Source: Sedimentibacter acidaminivorans
GTDB taxonomy: Bacteria; Bacillota; Clostridia; Tissierellales; Sedimentibacteraceae
Length of the DNA: 64,000 nucleotides
Reading direction: 5' to 3'
NCBI RefSeq assembly: GCF_017873955.1
Contig: NZ_JAGGKS010000002.1
Location: forward strand, 372,001 to 436,000
Below the pieces are notes generated by a model that saw nothing but the letters and a program-made list of their open reading frames with translations, had not been told where the DNA came from and did no database searches. Below are positions 43,297-52,468 of the stretch, piece after piece. Position numbers and translations under genes: made by a program. Within the stretch, counting starts at the first letter, position 1. Each line of letters opens with the position of its first letter.

Positions 43297-43619
43297 TATT
43301 TTTTCTCCTTTAACTCATTAATTTTTGATGATACGAACTCCCATCTTTCCCAGAACTTCCTAAGCTCCTCACGACCTGAGTCATTAAGAGTGAAAAACTT
43401 TCGCGGCGGTCCCATATCAGATGGTTTTTTTTCTATATCCACGAATTTATTCTTCTCAAGCCTCACCAAAATGGTATAAACTGTCCCATCCACAACGTCC
43501 GAAAATCCTAGTGCATTCAGCCTCCGCGTGATTTCGTAACCGTAGGTTTCCTCGTGACTGATGATTTCAAGTATGCAGCCTTCCAGTACACCCTTTAACA
43601 TTTCTGTGATATTTTCCAA
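43296..43619 (-). CDS. PadR family transcriptional regulator
   Basis: A 107-residue PadR-s1-type winged-helix protein: LKGVLEGCILEIISHEETYGYEITRRLNALG, then DVVDGTVYTILVRLEKNKFVDIE and the C-terminal helix DSGREELRKFWERWEF. It starts at TTG, eight bases after GGAG. Such regulators repress multidrug ABC exporters and themselves. The operon downstream encodes two DUF1048 proteins and a broken exporter. Confidence 0.88.
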   Translation of the reverse strand: MENITEMLKGVLEGCILEIISHEETYGYEITRRLNALGFSDVVDGTVYTILVRLEKNKFVDIEKKPSDMGPPRKFFTLNDSGREELRKFWERWEFVSSKINELKEKK

Positions 43620-43664
43620 TTTAATCTCCTCTCTATCTAGTATTACCGATATTCAGTATTACTT

Positions 43665-43693
43665 ACTACTGGTATATAGTAACACATAGTAGT
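43665..43693 (-). promoter_or_regulatory. Inverted repeat upstream of PadR gene
   Basis: ACTACT (43665-43670) and AGTAGT (43688-43693) lie 45-75 bp before the PadR start within a TACTAC/GTAGTA-rich stretch. The position suits a PadR operator. Confidence 0.4.
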
Positions 43694-43806
43694 GGTGTCG
43701 TCAATATGATATATTTTATTTTTTACATTTATTTTTATCAATAAAATTGCTTTTTGCATCTAATTTTCCAATACACTAAATTATACCCTTTTGCTAAAAT
43801 ATAAAA

Positions 43807-43841
43807 AACCTCTATCTCCCTGTAACGAGGGGATAGAGGTT
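43807..43841 (-). terminator. Terminator after flavodoxin remnant
   Basis: AACCTCTATC and GATAGAGGTT form a 10-bp stem plus an inner CCC/GGG. On the reverse strand TTTTTTATATTTT follows. Confidence 0.85.
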
Positions 43842-43857
43842 AATCATTGTATCCAAT

Positions 43858-44300
43858 CTAGAATTGGTATCCAATTGTCTCAAGCCATTTTGAAACCTCT
43901 TCAGGTGAAACAATACCATCTACTGCAATACCAGGTAGCATTATGGATTTTGAGCATTCTATAGCTATATTATTTTCAATTTGACAAAATCCACCGCCTC
44001 CATGAGTGCAGAAGGGAATTATTGTTTTCCCTGTGAAATCATGTTTTCTAAGAAAACTCATAACTGGTGGAGCTAATGTTTTAAACCAGTTAGGTGTACC
44101 TATAAATATTGTCTGATAATCATCTATTGATTCGTTTCCAGATATTAGCTTAGGGCAAAATCCCCGTGAAATTTGATTTCTTACTTCTTTTGCGGCTGTA
44201 TTATAGTCAAAGGAATAATTCTTATCAGGAATTAATTCTCTTATAGTACCATCAGTCTGGATTGCTATTTCCAATGCTAAATTTGCTGTGTTTTGAAAAA
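43858..44300 (-). pseudogene. Flavodoxin lacking its start
   Basis: The flavodoxin frame is intact from about 44300 (IVYYSLFQNTANLALEI) through YQTIFIGTPNWFKTLAPPVMSFL to the end, but the first few codons and the start are missing. A stop codon lies in frame just upstream. The first possible start in frame is a TTG at 44274, which would omit the FMN phosphate loop. It is joined to the ORF fragment at 44.3-44.4 kb by a deletion. The FMN-binding region is otherwise well kept, so the event may be recent. Confidence 0.7.
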
Positions 44301-44414
44301 GCGAATAATAAACAATGTTCCCTCTGCAAACTTAAGTTGCATTTTTTCGCAATTGGTAATGGTAGAAGATAGTAATGATATTGCTTTTTCTAATTCTTCT
44401 TTGCTGAATTCCAT
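44277..44414 (-). pseudogene. Small ORF fragment fused to flavodoxin
   Basis: From an ATG with GGAGG upstream the frame reads MEFSKEELEKAISLLSSTIT and then NCEKMQLKFAEGT. After that it enters flavodoxin DNA out of frame and stops at TAG. The opening resembles a common small clostridial helical protein of unknown function. Its 3' part was deleted together with the flavodoxin start. Confidence 0.6.
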
Positions 44415-44501
44415 CATGATCCCTCCTGTTCAAATTGGAATTTACTAGTTGGATGCGAACTCTTAATGGATCAATAGCCCCCATTATTCTCATGCTCAGT
44501 G

Positions 44502-44969
44502 TTAAAACTTGGACTTTTCATAGTTGTAAGGTATGCTCGTACCTACAACTACATCTTCAATCTTATCAATAATCAGCCAATCGTCCATATTTCCTTGATG
44601 ATCAAACGCAAGCGGCGATTCGATTTTCTGAACACTATCAAATTCAACTAGACATAAGCATTTCTTGTGCCAACGTTCTTTTTGTTTTTTTGTTAAATTC
44701 AACTTATCCTGATTGATATTTAGCGTTTTTACAATTTCGTCTTCTGTCAGTTTCACATAGTTTTGAACAGATTTTACAGTAGCAAAAGCAGAGATAAGTG
44801 ACGTTCCTTTTTCCATAAAATAAACTGTTTCACCCTCAAACACTCGACTGTGCGGTATTTTACGACCAGCCGCACCTCTTACAACCATTGTTTTAGTTCC
44901 AGATAAAATTTTATCTAAAACATGTTCCCCCTTTTTGCCTGTATTATCACAATACACGAGATGTATCAT
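44502..44969 (-). CDS. ASCH/PUA-like domain protein
   Basis: A 155-residue protein. LDKILSGTKTMVVRGAAGRKIPHSRVFEGETVYFMEKGTSLISAFATVKSV has the pattern of an ASCH/PUA-like domain: a K-x-x-x-x-R segment, a strand with YFMEKG and a following beta strand. Such domains bind RNA or modified bases. The rest is helical and then beta. AGGGAGG precedes the ATG by ten bases. I assign it to the fold only. Confidence 0.5.
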   Translation of the reverse strand: MIHLVYCDNTGKKGEHVLDKILSGTKTMVVRGAAGRKIPHSRVFEGETVYFMEKGTSLISAFATVKSVQNYVKLTEDEIVKTLNINQDKLNLTKKQKERWHKKCLCLVEFDSVQKIESPLAFDHQGNMDDWLIIDKIEDVVVGTSIPYNYEKSKF

Positions 44970-44989
44970 TTTTGTTTTCCTCCCTTTTT

Positions 44990-45165
44990 TTGTTATCTAA
45001 ATAATGAGCATCTTATAAGCCAAATTATACCCATTCATCTTCTAAAATCGCATAAATACAATCGTCATACCATTCATATTTTTTCTTATATATATAGTTT
45101 TCCCATTAGAAGTGTCTTTATTAATCCACTTTCTCTCTGTGATAACTAACATATTTTCCATACTT
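44990..45165 (-). pseudogene. Possible small gene remnant
   Basis: The reverse strand holds overlapping short frames: MENMLVITERKWINKDTSNG in one and KKYEWYDDCIYAILEDEW in another, which together look like a broken end of a small gene. I cannot name the family, and no intact ORF is present. Confidence 0.25.
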
Positions 45166-45176
45166 CCAACTAGAAA

Positions 45177-45470
45177 TTATTCTTCTAGCCTAATTCCGCA
45201 TCGAGGACAATTTTTAGGTGCATATCCATGTCTTCCAAAATAGTAACCACATTTTGGACACGTTCTAATCAAAACAAATAGTACAATTAAAACAATTGAT
45301 AATATTAGTATAATAGACATCCCTATTCTCAAAGTTACTTTAGAAATCACGTCTTCCAAAATTAATAACGAGAATGCTATTAGTAATATTAGTATAGAAA
45401 TTACAACACAATAATATATAATTTTCTTTTTCTTTTTAGTCCATTCTTTCAAATATTTATATTCCTTCAT
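45177..45470 (-). CDS. Small membrane protein with zinc ribbon
   Basis: A 97-residue protein with a basic N terminus, two membrane helices (about 19-38 and 46-67) and a C-terminal zinc ribbon formed by CPKCGYYF and CPRCGIRLEE. AGGAAG precedes the ATG. The function is unknown. Such proteins are often small membrane accessory factors. Confidence 0.7.
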   Translation of the reverse strand: MKEYKYLKEWTKKKKKIIYYCVVISILILLIAFSLLILEDVISKVTLRIGMSIILILSIVLIVLFVLIRTCPKCGYYFGRHGYAPKNCPRCGIRLEE

Positions 45471-45546
45471 ACAAACACTTCCTTTATTACAGGTAATTAA
45501 AATTAAATATTTTATATAAAATATTTAATTTAACAATATTAGAGAC

Positions 45547-45587
45547 GGTTCTTTTTGATTGATATGATTTGACGATCAAAAAGAACC
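45547..45587. repeat. REP-like hairpin ending AACCATCCCC
   Basis: GGTTCTTTTTGAT and ATCAAAAAGAACC form a 13-bp perfect stem flanked by GAC and ATCCCC. The GACGGTTCTT and AAGAACC-ATCCCC ends resemble the palindromes spread in several clostridial genomes. It is not positioned as a plain terminator, although it lies between two same-strand genes. Confidence 0.5.
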
Positions 45588-45609
45588 ATCCCCATTTATA
45601 CCATAAAAA

Positions 45610-46485
45610 TTATTTAACTGCATTTGAAACAAAATAATATCCTACCATATATACTAAAAACAAATATATCGATAATACCGCAAAATAAATTGCATATTTA
45701 ATACGTTTTAATTTTAGAGAACGAAAGTAGTTGCTATTGAAAATAACATATGCAATAACTGGTATAAAGAGAATAATAAGTGTTATTGCTTTTCCTATAT
45801 AATCGCCGCCACCGAGTAGCAGAAACCATTGTATTATAATTATTATAGGTAATACAAAATATAGTACAAAATACAAATATAAATCAAGTAGTTTATCTGT
45901 TCTTTTTGTGCGATGATATAATTTTTTACCTGTATATATATTTTTTTTATTCTTGTAAATCCAATATGGTGTTTTACCAAAGATTGGAATAAAAATAAGA
46001 AAAATCATTAGTGGAATAACTATTTTAATAAAATTATTACTGATATATATTCTAGTAAACTCATGGTCATAGACATTACTCACATATATAAATAGAGCTA
46101 TTAGTATGCTCAAAATTTTTTTAAGTTTATTTCTATTCCAAACACTTTTTACCATTTCATATTGTTGTCTATCATTGTCACAATGACACAATATATCCTC
46201 AGTAGATTTTTTACAAAACACAATAATTTTATCGTTTTTTAATACATACTTCCAACCCTTTTTCTTCATATCATCAATATATTTTTTTCTATCACCATAT
46301 ATTAATAAATCAAATTCATTAAATATAATAACCTCAAAATCGAGGTCTACTGGATTAACTATATCAAAATAATGCACTCCATTTTGTACAAAACTAATCA
46401 GATAACCCTTACTAGCCATTTCTTTAAAATAACTTGCTAAATTTTTGTATGATGACACCGAACCATATCTAACAATTTTTTTCAT
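45610..46485 (-). CDS. DUF2812 domain membrane protein
   Basis: A 291-residue protein. The N-terminal soluble DUF2812-like part (about 1-115) contains LASYFKEMASKGYLISFVQNG and the KKGWKYVLKNDKIIVF strand. Four or more membrane helices follow (about 127-290). Proteins of this type often stand next to PadR regulators, but the PadR gene here is 2 kb away. The function is unknown. GGGAG precedes the ATG. Confidence 0.78.
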   Translation of the reverse strand: MKKIVRYGSVSSYKNLASYFKEMASKGYLISFVQNGVHYFDIVNPVDLDFEVIIFNEFDLLIYGDRKKYIDDMKKKGWKYVLKNDKIIVFCKKSTEDILCHCDNDRQQYEMVKSVWNRNKLKKILSILIALFIYVSNVYDHEFTRIYISNNFIKIVIPLMIFLIFIPIFGKTPYWIYKNKKNIYTGKKLYHRTKRTDKLLDLYLYFVLYFVLPIIIIIQWFLLLGGGDYIGKAITLIILFIPVIAYVIFNSNYFRSLKLKRIKYAIYFAVLSIYLFLVYMVGYYFVSNAVK

Positions 46486-46628
46486 AATAGAACTCCCTAT
46501 CCATACTTTATTTTACATTTATCAGATTAATGCAAACTTTAGTACGCATATATCTCGTCACTTTACAAGCACTGCACCCATTAAAATACATTTCTAATAA
46601 TCAACGAGAAAAACCCGAAATTGTATTT

Positions 46629-47378
46629 TCATTTTTTGAATATTCTCTTTAAATAGGCGACATCTAATAAATTCACTGTCTCAAAATTTCCTTTATAAAA
46701 CACACTACAGTTATTAAAAGCACAAGGCAATTCCTTTGCTTTTTGTAGCGTATCCACTTGAATTAAAGATACAGGAACGTTATTCATTTCACAGTACTGT
46801 TTTATCATCTCAATATTTTGATAGATATAAGGGCATTGCATATCATAATAAATTGTTAGCTCTTTACTTTCAATTTCTTGGTTTTTAACATTTTGTGCGA
46901 ACTTTGGCATTGTTCCGTCAAAAGAAAGTGCAAGCAATTCATATCCATTATCGGTTTTATCAACAACCTTAAAACCGAACTTCTTCGCAAATGATTGGTC
47001 AGAAAGCCAAGATTTTTGTTTTTTTGCTCCTAGCATACAAATGCCGGATTTACCTCTTTCTTTGGCATCAGCCAAACAATACTCCATCAACGATTTCCCA
47101 TACCCTTTTCCTTTGTGACTACCAGAAACCCATAAGCAATACAGATAATAATAGTTGTCACCCGTTATGGGAACCCAAGCTGTTTCAAGAGGAGCATATT
47201 CAATAAAAACCGTAGCCTTTTCATTTAACTTTCTAAAGACATGACCTTCATTTAGTCGGTCTGAAAGCCATTGTCTCTTTGCGTCAATACCTTGATGGGG
47301 CTTTTTACTGCGGATAATGCAGCATAAATGCTCATTGACAAGGTTTTCTGTTGTTAAGTTTACAAAATCAGTATTCAT
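46629..47378 (-). CDS. GNAT acetyltransferase with YoaP-like C-terminal domain
   Basis: The frame opens at 47390, but GAGGG before the ATG at 47378 sets the start (249 residues). The GNAT domain has LYCLWVSGSHKGKGYGKSLMEYCLADAK (acetyl-CoA site) and FAKKFGFKVVD. After about residue 165 a YoaP-like domain follows, with YYDMQCPYIYQNIEMIKQYC, LPCAFNNCSVFYKG and FETVNLLD, which has a thioredoxin-like look (Cys in MQCPY). This two-domain form matches YoaP-family GNATs. The acceptor is unknown. Confidence 0.85.
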   Translation of the reverse strand: MNTDFVNLTTENLVNEHLCCIIRSKKPHQGIDAKRQWLSDRLNEGHVFRKLNEKATVFIEYAPLETAWVPITGDNYYYLYCLWVSGSHKGKGYGKSLMEYCLADAKERGKSGICMLGAKKQKSWLSDQSFAKKFGFKVVDKTDNGYELLALSFDGTMPKFAQNVKNQEIESKELTIYYDMQCPYIYQNIEMIKQYCEMNNVPVSLIQVDTLQKAKELPCAFNNCSVFYKGNFETVNLLDVAYLKRIFKK

Positions 47379-47471
47379 ATGTACCCTCATCTATCATTAT
47401 TTTTTTATATGTTACATTATGTAACACTTGTACGCTAAATCTGTCCTCTATTTCTCCAAACTCTACATCCT

Positions 47472-47834
47472 CTAAAAAGTGATTAACTCCTTCTGCATTT
47501 TTTTACTGAGTCCTCCCAGAACTAATTTATATGATTTTACTATCAATTCTTTCATTAAAGCATCTGGCAATTCACCTTCTAGGTTAATAGAATTCCAATG
47601 AATTTTATTCATATAGTATCCTGGAGTAACATCTTCATATTCGTTTCTAATAAACTCACCATCTGAAGGTTCTAACTTAATTGTTACTATATAATCTTCT
47701 CCTTTTTCATCTTTGCACACTGCTGCAAACATTTTGTTTCCTATCAAATATCTCGTCCACTGCCACTCTTCTTTAAAATCCTTAGTTGCACCAGGCATTG
47801 ACAACAAAAATTCATCTATCCATGGATATTTCAT
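47472..47834 (-). CDS. MmcQ/YjbR family DNA-binding-fold protein
   Basis: The frame opens at 47882, but homologues begin with the MKYPWIDEFLL found at 47834, and GGGAG lies nine bases upstream, so I take that start (120 residues). GATKDFKEEWQWTRYLIGNKMFA, YIVTIKLEP and GYYMNKIHWNSI are typical of the YjbR/MmcQ (CyaY-like) fold. The family function is unknown. It ends ILVLGGLSKKMQKEL-like, as expected. Confidence 0.88.
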   Translation of the reverse strand: MKYPWIDEFLLSMPGATKDFKEEWQWTRYLIGNKMFAAVCKDEKGEDYIVTIKLEPSDGEFIRNEYEDVTPGYYMNKIHWNSINLEGELPDALMKELIVKSYKLVLGGLSKKMQKELITF

Positions 47835-48054
47835 AATCTCTATTTCACTCCCTTGAACGAATTTTTCCAAACTTACAAACAATAAACAAGATTTACCATA
47901 AAAGTAAATTTATTTAGTTTATTAAAATTATATCATTCTTTTACAATGTATGTAAATTAATATTTCTATTTTATTATCGGTATATATGCAATATAGTTTT
48001 ATACTGCAAAATATATTTAAGTAATAATTAAATGTATTTTTTTTAAAAAATTTA

Positions 48055-49011
48055 TTATTCGCCTGTAACACTTAACTGAACAACACAAAATGGTTCCTTT
48101 ATATTATAATAATACACATAATGATCTCGCTTTTTATTTAATTCATCTTCATTAAGTGATGTTGGTCGTAAAAAAACCTCTATACTTCCAGTATCATCAA
48201 CTAATGTTGCTCTTAAATAACCTTCTTTGTTTGGTGGCAAATAATTATCAGACATCATTTTGAAAGGCTCTGGAAAATCTTCCGTTTCAAATATATCCTT
48301 CAAATAGCCATGAATAATAAAACGTGACATTTCGATATCTTGGTTTTCTTCAAGATACTCAATACCCTTTATAGATGAAACTGTCCCTTTGTTTAGTGGC
48401 ATAGAACTATTATTATAAGTATTTCTCATAGCAGAAGCATACCCTGAAATTAACCGTTCGTAAGCAACACTATTCATTATAGTGAAGTCCCTCAATTGAT
48501 ATTCATCCCCCTTAGGATATAATCTTAATTTATAGTGGTCATCTCCCATACGTTTATCCCATAATAAGCTACCATCTTCTTTACTGTTTTTGCCGTCAAA
48601 ATAAGTTGAGAAATCTCTAAATACTTTCTTATCAATTATACTGTTTCCGTAAAGTATACTTACATTATTCAATAACCGTGACAATTCTAATTCATTAAAA
48701 CGTCGCATCTGATCGGTAGAATAATTAATTGGAAAATGTAAAATCAATGACAAATATTTCTCACCCTCATTAGATCTGCTCTCAACTACACAGAAAACCC
48801 CTTCTGCATTTTTCAACACATATATTGTTTGATTCTTCTGGTAAGGTTGATTAACTTCTAAATTCCAGGATAATTGTTGTTTATTAAAAACCTGCTCCAC
48901 ATCCTCTTGACTAAGAGGAAATGTATATTGAATATTATCATTGTTGCATGCTGAACAAAGCATAATCATTAATACAAGCACTAAAATAGAAAATACAGAT
49001 TTGCAATTCAT
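48055..49011 (-). CDS. Predicted lipoprotein, unknown function
   Basis: A 318-residue protein with a lipoprotein signal (LVLMIMLCSAC, Cys22). The mature part is mixed alpha/beta, with EQVFNKQQLSWNLEV near the start and YYYNIKEPFCVVQLSV at the end. I recognise no family. GGAAGG precedes the ATG. A 170-base AT-rich spacer lies between it and the YjbR gene. Confidence 0.65.
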   Translation of the reverse strand: MNCKSVFSILVLVLMIMLCSACNNDNIQYTFPLSQEDVEQVFNKQQLSWNLEVNQPYQKNQTIYVLKNAEGVFCVVESRSNEGEKYLSLILHFPINYSTDQMRRFNELELSRLLNNVSILYGNSIIDKKVFRDFSTYFDGKNSKEDGSLLWDKRMGDDHYKLRLYPKGDEYQLRDFTIMNSVAYERLISGYASAMRNTYNNSSMPLNKGTVSSIKGIEYLEENQDIEMSRFIIHGYLKDIFETEDFPEPFKMMSDNYLPPNKEGYLRATLVDDTGSIEVFLRPTSLNEDELNKKRDHYVYYYNIKEPFCVVQLSVTGE

Positions 49012-49150
49012 AACTTTATCCTTCCTTAATTTTTAGTAGTGTCAACTATACACCACTGTTTTTTTACTTAAATCCTTTATTTTCAAAGGTTATAACTATT
49101 ATTTCTCCCGGCGCTATGATAACGAGGATTGTTTATTAGTATAACCACCC

Positions 49151-49669
49151 TTAAATATAGCGCCTTACTTTGTTCATATAATTTTTGTACTCTACTCCAA
49201 ACTTCTTTATGCACCATCTTTCTTCAGACAAGATAATCCAATGTGTTGATATTTGAAAGACCATTAGTATTGTAAGTAATATCCACGACCTAGTAAGCAG
49301 TACACAGCCTAAAAAATAAATAAAATATGACACATACATCGGGTTACGAGAAATCCTGTATAATCCTTTAAGATTTATGCCATTCTCCGAAGGTTTGGCA
49401 AAATTTGATACGGACGCAAGACACAGCAAGATTCCTAACCCATATGTTACCAAACCTGCATAAAACCAATATGAGTCAGTCGTAATCTTAAGAAAGAATA
49501 AATAGATAAAAATCAGAATGTTAGAAATCTGATAAAACAAGTACGCTGCTTTTTCTCTTCCAATCAACGGAGCGAAGAAAGCCGCACGTTTTAACCCTTC
49601 CTTATTTAAAATGCTTAAAAATCCAAATCTTATCAATATAAATGGAATTAACAAAAGAAAGCCGTTCAT
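49151..49669 (-). CDS. Isoprenylcysteine-type (ICMT-like) membrane methyltransferase
   Basis: A 172-residue protein with four or five membrane helices. The C-terminal signature GLYRISRNPMYVSYFIYFLG and EERWCIKKFGVEYKNYMNKVRRYI is that of the PEMT/ICMT family, where the NPMY region and E-E bind SAM. The bacterial substrate is unknown. GAGGAG precedes the ATG. It is 57 bp after the class I methyltransferase gene on the same strand. Confidence 0.85.
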   Translation of the reverse strand: MNGFLLLIPFILIRFGFLSILNKEGLKRAAFFAPLIGREKAAYLFYQISNILIFIYLFFLKITTDSYWFYAGLVTYGLGILLCLASVSNFAKPSENGINLKGLYRISRNPMYVSYFIYFLGCVLLTRSWILLTILMVFQISTHWIILSEERWCIKKFGVEYKNYMNKVRRYI

Positions 49670-49726
49670 TTTATCTCCTCGTACATAACTTGTATCTCAA
49701 TGCGAAGTCTTTCTATCGGGTTCACA

Positions 49727-50404
49727 TCAAATTATGCTCATTTTACATAGTTTTGCCAATATAAAATAGTGTTTGCTGTTCTGTTCTTTTCCTGCAAAAT
49801 AACAATCATCAGTATGACGTATTCTCTCAATCTCAAAATCAGAAAATATTTTTAATATTTCTTGTAATGTGACATAAAAGTGTGGTATTCCCTTTTCAGG
49901 ACCTTCCTCAGTTTTTACTACTGTGTTCTCATCAATTTTTGGATATCCCGCATCTTTAAATGACCAAGTTTCTTTTGAACATAGGGTCAGATAAATTTCT
50001 CCATTAGGTTTCAAAATTCTAATTATTTCTGATAAAATTTTATGCATTCCTATAGTATCTGTATGTGAAATAACATGATAGGCAAAAACACAGTCGAAAG
50101 AGTTATCGTTATAAGGGAGACTAAGCATATCCGCAACAGTTAAATCAATAGTCAATCTTTCATCTTTTGCCCATTTTTCTAAATGACTTATACCTTCTTG
50201 TGATAAATCAAATGCAGAAACATTAAACCCCTGTTTAGCAAAGAATATGGAATGCCTTCCCAAACCACAGCCAAAATCAAGCACATCTTTATAGCCGTTT
50301 TCTTTCCAATGTTTTACAATATAATAGCTTTCCTCGCTTGGTTTCAGCCAAATTGGGCTTGTTTCCTCTTTCCAATTCCATTCTTTAGAATAATGTATTG
50401 ACAT
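49727..50404 (-). CDS. Class I SAM-dependent methyltransferase
   Basis: A 225-residue Rossmann methyltransferase. DVLDFGCGLGRHSIFFAKQG is motif I, AFDLSQEGI is the acidic loop, VADMLSLPYNDNSFDCVFAYHVI covers motifs II-III and LKPNGEIYLTL is motif IV. It resembles tellurite-resistance (TehB-like) and UbiE-like enzymes. The substrate cannot be read. It may be co-transcribed with the ICMT-like gene. Confidence 0.87.
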   Translation of the reverse strand: MSIHYSKEWNWKEETSPIWLKPSEESYYIVKHWKENGYKDVLDFGCGLGRHSIFFAKQGFNVSAFDLSQEGISHLEKWAKDERLTIDLTVADMLSLPYNDNSFDCVFAYHVISHTDTIGMHKILSEIIRILKPNGEIYLTLCSKETWSFKDAGYPKIDENTVVKTEEGPEKGIPHFYVTLQEILKIFSDFEIERIRHTDDCYFAGKEQNSKHYFILAKLCKMSII

Positions 50405-50718
50405 ACTTCATGCTCCTATCTTATATGTATTTCCATCTAATTGTAATGTAATATTATAACATTTTTACGTAAATATTACAACGCTATTTTGTGTTAGAAA
50501 TAAATCCGCCCACCAGATCTAGAAATTGATTGCGCCAGAATCAGATGTGGCGCAGAACAAACACCTAAAGATCAGAAACGACAGGATTACTTTATCTTTA
50601 AAATAATTCAAAAAGTAGTGGTATTATCGAAACTTGTACGGTATAATAATTACAAGTGAGAAAAGCATTGATGTTTAATCATTTAAGTGCAAATTTTAGC
50701 ACAAAGCGAGGAAAAAAT
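50405..50718. other. Divergent intergenic region
   Basis: This spacer lies between the methyltransferase and Fic genes. It is AT-rich except for about 50510-50580, where a more GC-balanced stretch with no ORF may be debris. I see no clear operator. The Fic frame opens at 50656, but I place the start at 50719. Confidence 0.35.
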
Positions 50719-51720
50719 ATGAGCGAAAAAGGTTATGTTCCACCATATACAATAACAGATAAGACAGTAAATTTAATTTCTGCTATTACTGAAATAATAA
50801 CCAAAATTATGATAAATGATAATATGAACAACAACCCAAGACTTCGAAGGGATAATCGTATCCGTACGATTCATGCCTCATTAGCTATTGAAAATAATTC
50901 TTTATCTTTAGACCAGGTGACAGATATTATCAATGGGAAGAGGATTCTTGGGGCTCCAGATGAGATATGCGAGGTAAAGAATGCCTTTGAAGCATACAAC
51001 AAGCTTTTAGAAATGAATCCATATTCAGTTGAGGATATGTTACTAGCTCACAAAGTGTTGATGAATGAATTAACTAAAGAGGCAGGAACATTTCGAAGTG
51101 GTGGTGTAGGTGTATTTGCTGGAGAACAGTTGATTCATATGGCACCACCTGCAAATCAAGTTCCACATCTGATAAAAGAATTAGTTGATTGGGCAAAAAA
51201 AGCAGAAGTACATCCTCTAATAAAAAGTTGTGTGTTCCATTATGAATTTGAGTTTATTCATCCATTTGCAGATGGAAATGGGAGAATGGGACGAATGTGG
51301 CAGACATTATTGCTAAATAAATGGAAATCGCTGTTTGGCTGGCTTCCAATAGAAACATTGATCAGGGAGCGGCAAGATGAGTATTATAAAGTGCTTGGCG
51401 AATGTGACCATAGTGCTGATTCAGGAAAATTCATAGAGTTTCTGTTAAAAGCTATTTATGATGCATTATGTGAGATTGCTGATACCGAACAAGTCACAGA
51501 ACAAGTAACCGAACAAGTTGAAAAACTGTTAGAGTTTATTGGTGATAAAGAATATTCAACAAAGGAGCTTATGAAATTACTAGGATTAAGGCATAGACCT
51601 ACATTTAGAGATAACTATTTGTTACCAGCTTTGGAATTAGGTTATATTGAGATGACGATACCAGATAAGCCTAATAGCAGTAAGCAGAAATATAAAAAGG
51701 TGAAGAATATGCAAAAATAA
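50719..51720 (+). CDS. Fic family protein (putative AMP transferase)
   Basis: From the ATG at 50719 (GAGG seven bases upstream) the protein has 333 residues. The Fic core has HPFADGNGRMGRM with catalytic His, and a flap strand with GVGVFAGEQLIH. ASLAIENNSLSL in the N-terminal part resembles the inhibitory (S/T)xxxE(G/N)N helix, so it is probably self-inhibited. A repeated TEQVTEQVTEQV linker precedes a C-terminal winged-helix (KELMKLLGLRHRPTFRDNYL). Fic proteins transfer AMP or other groups to proteins. No separate antitoxin gene is adjacent. Confidence 0.9.
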   Translation: MSEKGYVPPYTITDKTVNLISAITEIITKIMINDNMNNNPRLRRDNRIRTIHASLAIENNSLSLDQVTDIINGKRILGAPDEICEVKNAFEAYNKLLEMNPYSVEDMLLAHKVLMNELTKEAGTFRSGGVGVFAGEQLIHMAPPANQVPHLIKELVDWAKKAEVHPLIKSCVFHYEFEFIHPFADGNGRMGRMWQTLLLNKWKSLFGWLPIETLIRERQDEYYKVLGECDHSADSGKFIEFLLKAIYDALCEIADTEQVTEQVTEQVEKLLEFIGDKEYSTKELMKLLGLRHRPTFRDNYLLPALELGYIEMTIPDKPNSSKQKYKKVKNMQK

Positions 51721-51806
51721 TTATCTACATATTTGCTTTGTTTTACAATTTTACCACAACCTGCATCACAATAACTACTAGTGTGACACAACTGTCTTAC
51801 GCAAAA

Positions 51807-52468
51807 TTATATACCAAAAATAATTTTAAAATACAATCTTATAATATGACTACAATTATTTCTTCCAATTTTTATTTTATTACCAGATTTCATAATAATA
51901 ATATGATTCATTCTATCAATTTTCTTAATATTGTAAAAGTTAATTATATATCCCTTAACACAATCAACAAAAAATTCCTCTACCAACTTACCTTTAATAC
52001 ATTTAATAGATTCATTGGTTTCCTCTACCTCATTATTTGCAAGATGTATGATGGTCTTTTCCTTTACCCATTTAAAATACTCTACATCCTGATAAGATAT
52101 AGTCATTGCAACCTTTTTCGTATTTAGTTTATACATTCCTAAAGGGCAGTTATAATTACATTCATTAAACATAATCGCATCAATATTTTCATTGCTTAAC
52201 GGGTATCCAATCCACCCAATAGCCATATAGCTCAAATCATTGGCAATACAAACGCTACTCTTTTTAATATATGTTATTATATCACCATCACAAATAATCA
52301 CTATATTTAAACTAATTAATTTTGCTGCTATATGCTTCAATGCAATTGACTTTGTTCTAATATACTCAATTTCCGCTTGAATATTTAAATCATTAAAGTA
52401 TTTCAACATAAGATTTTTAATATCTTTTTTTGAGTAATATTATTGCTATAAATTCCTATCTTAATCAT
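51807..52468 (-). pseudogene. LytTR response regulator with frameshift
   Basis: The ORF 52409-51807 encodes a C-terminal LytTR DNA-binding domain (DVEYFKWVKEKTIIHLANNE ... FFVDCVKGYIINFYNIKKID), preceded by a divergent receiver-like region. The true start is probably the ATG at 52468 (AGGA upstream), reading MIKIGIYSNNITQKKILK. This frame hits a stop at 52403 because an A-run (AAAAA) is one base short. One added A would join both into a regulator of about 220 residues. The receiver acidic residues are poorly kept. It could be a sequencing or phase-variable site. Confidence 0.6.

Noticed and set aside
51738-52127. 129-codon forward ORF
   Set aside because: It lies opposite the LytTR domain, whose conserved pattern is clear on the reverse strand.
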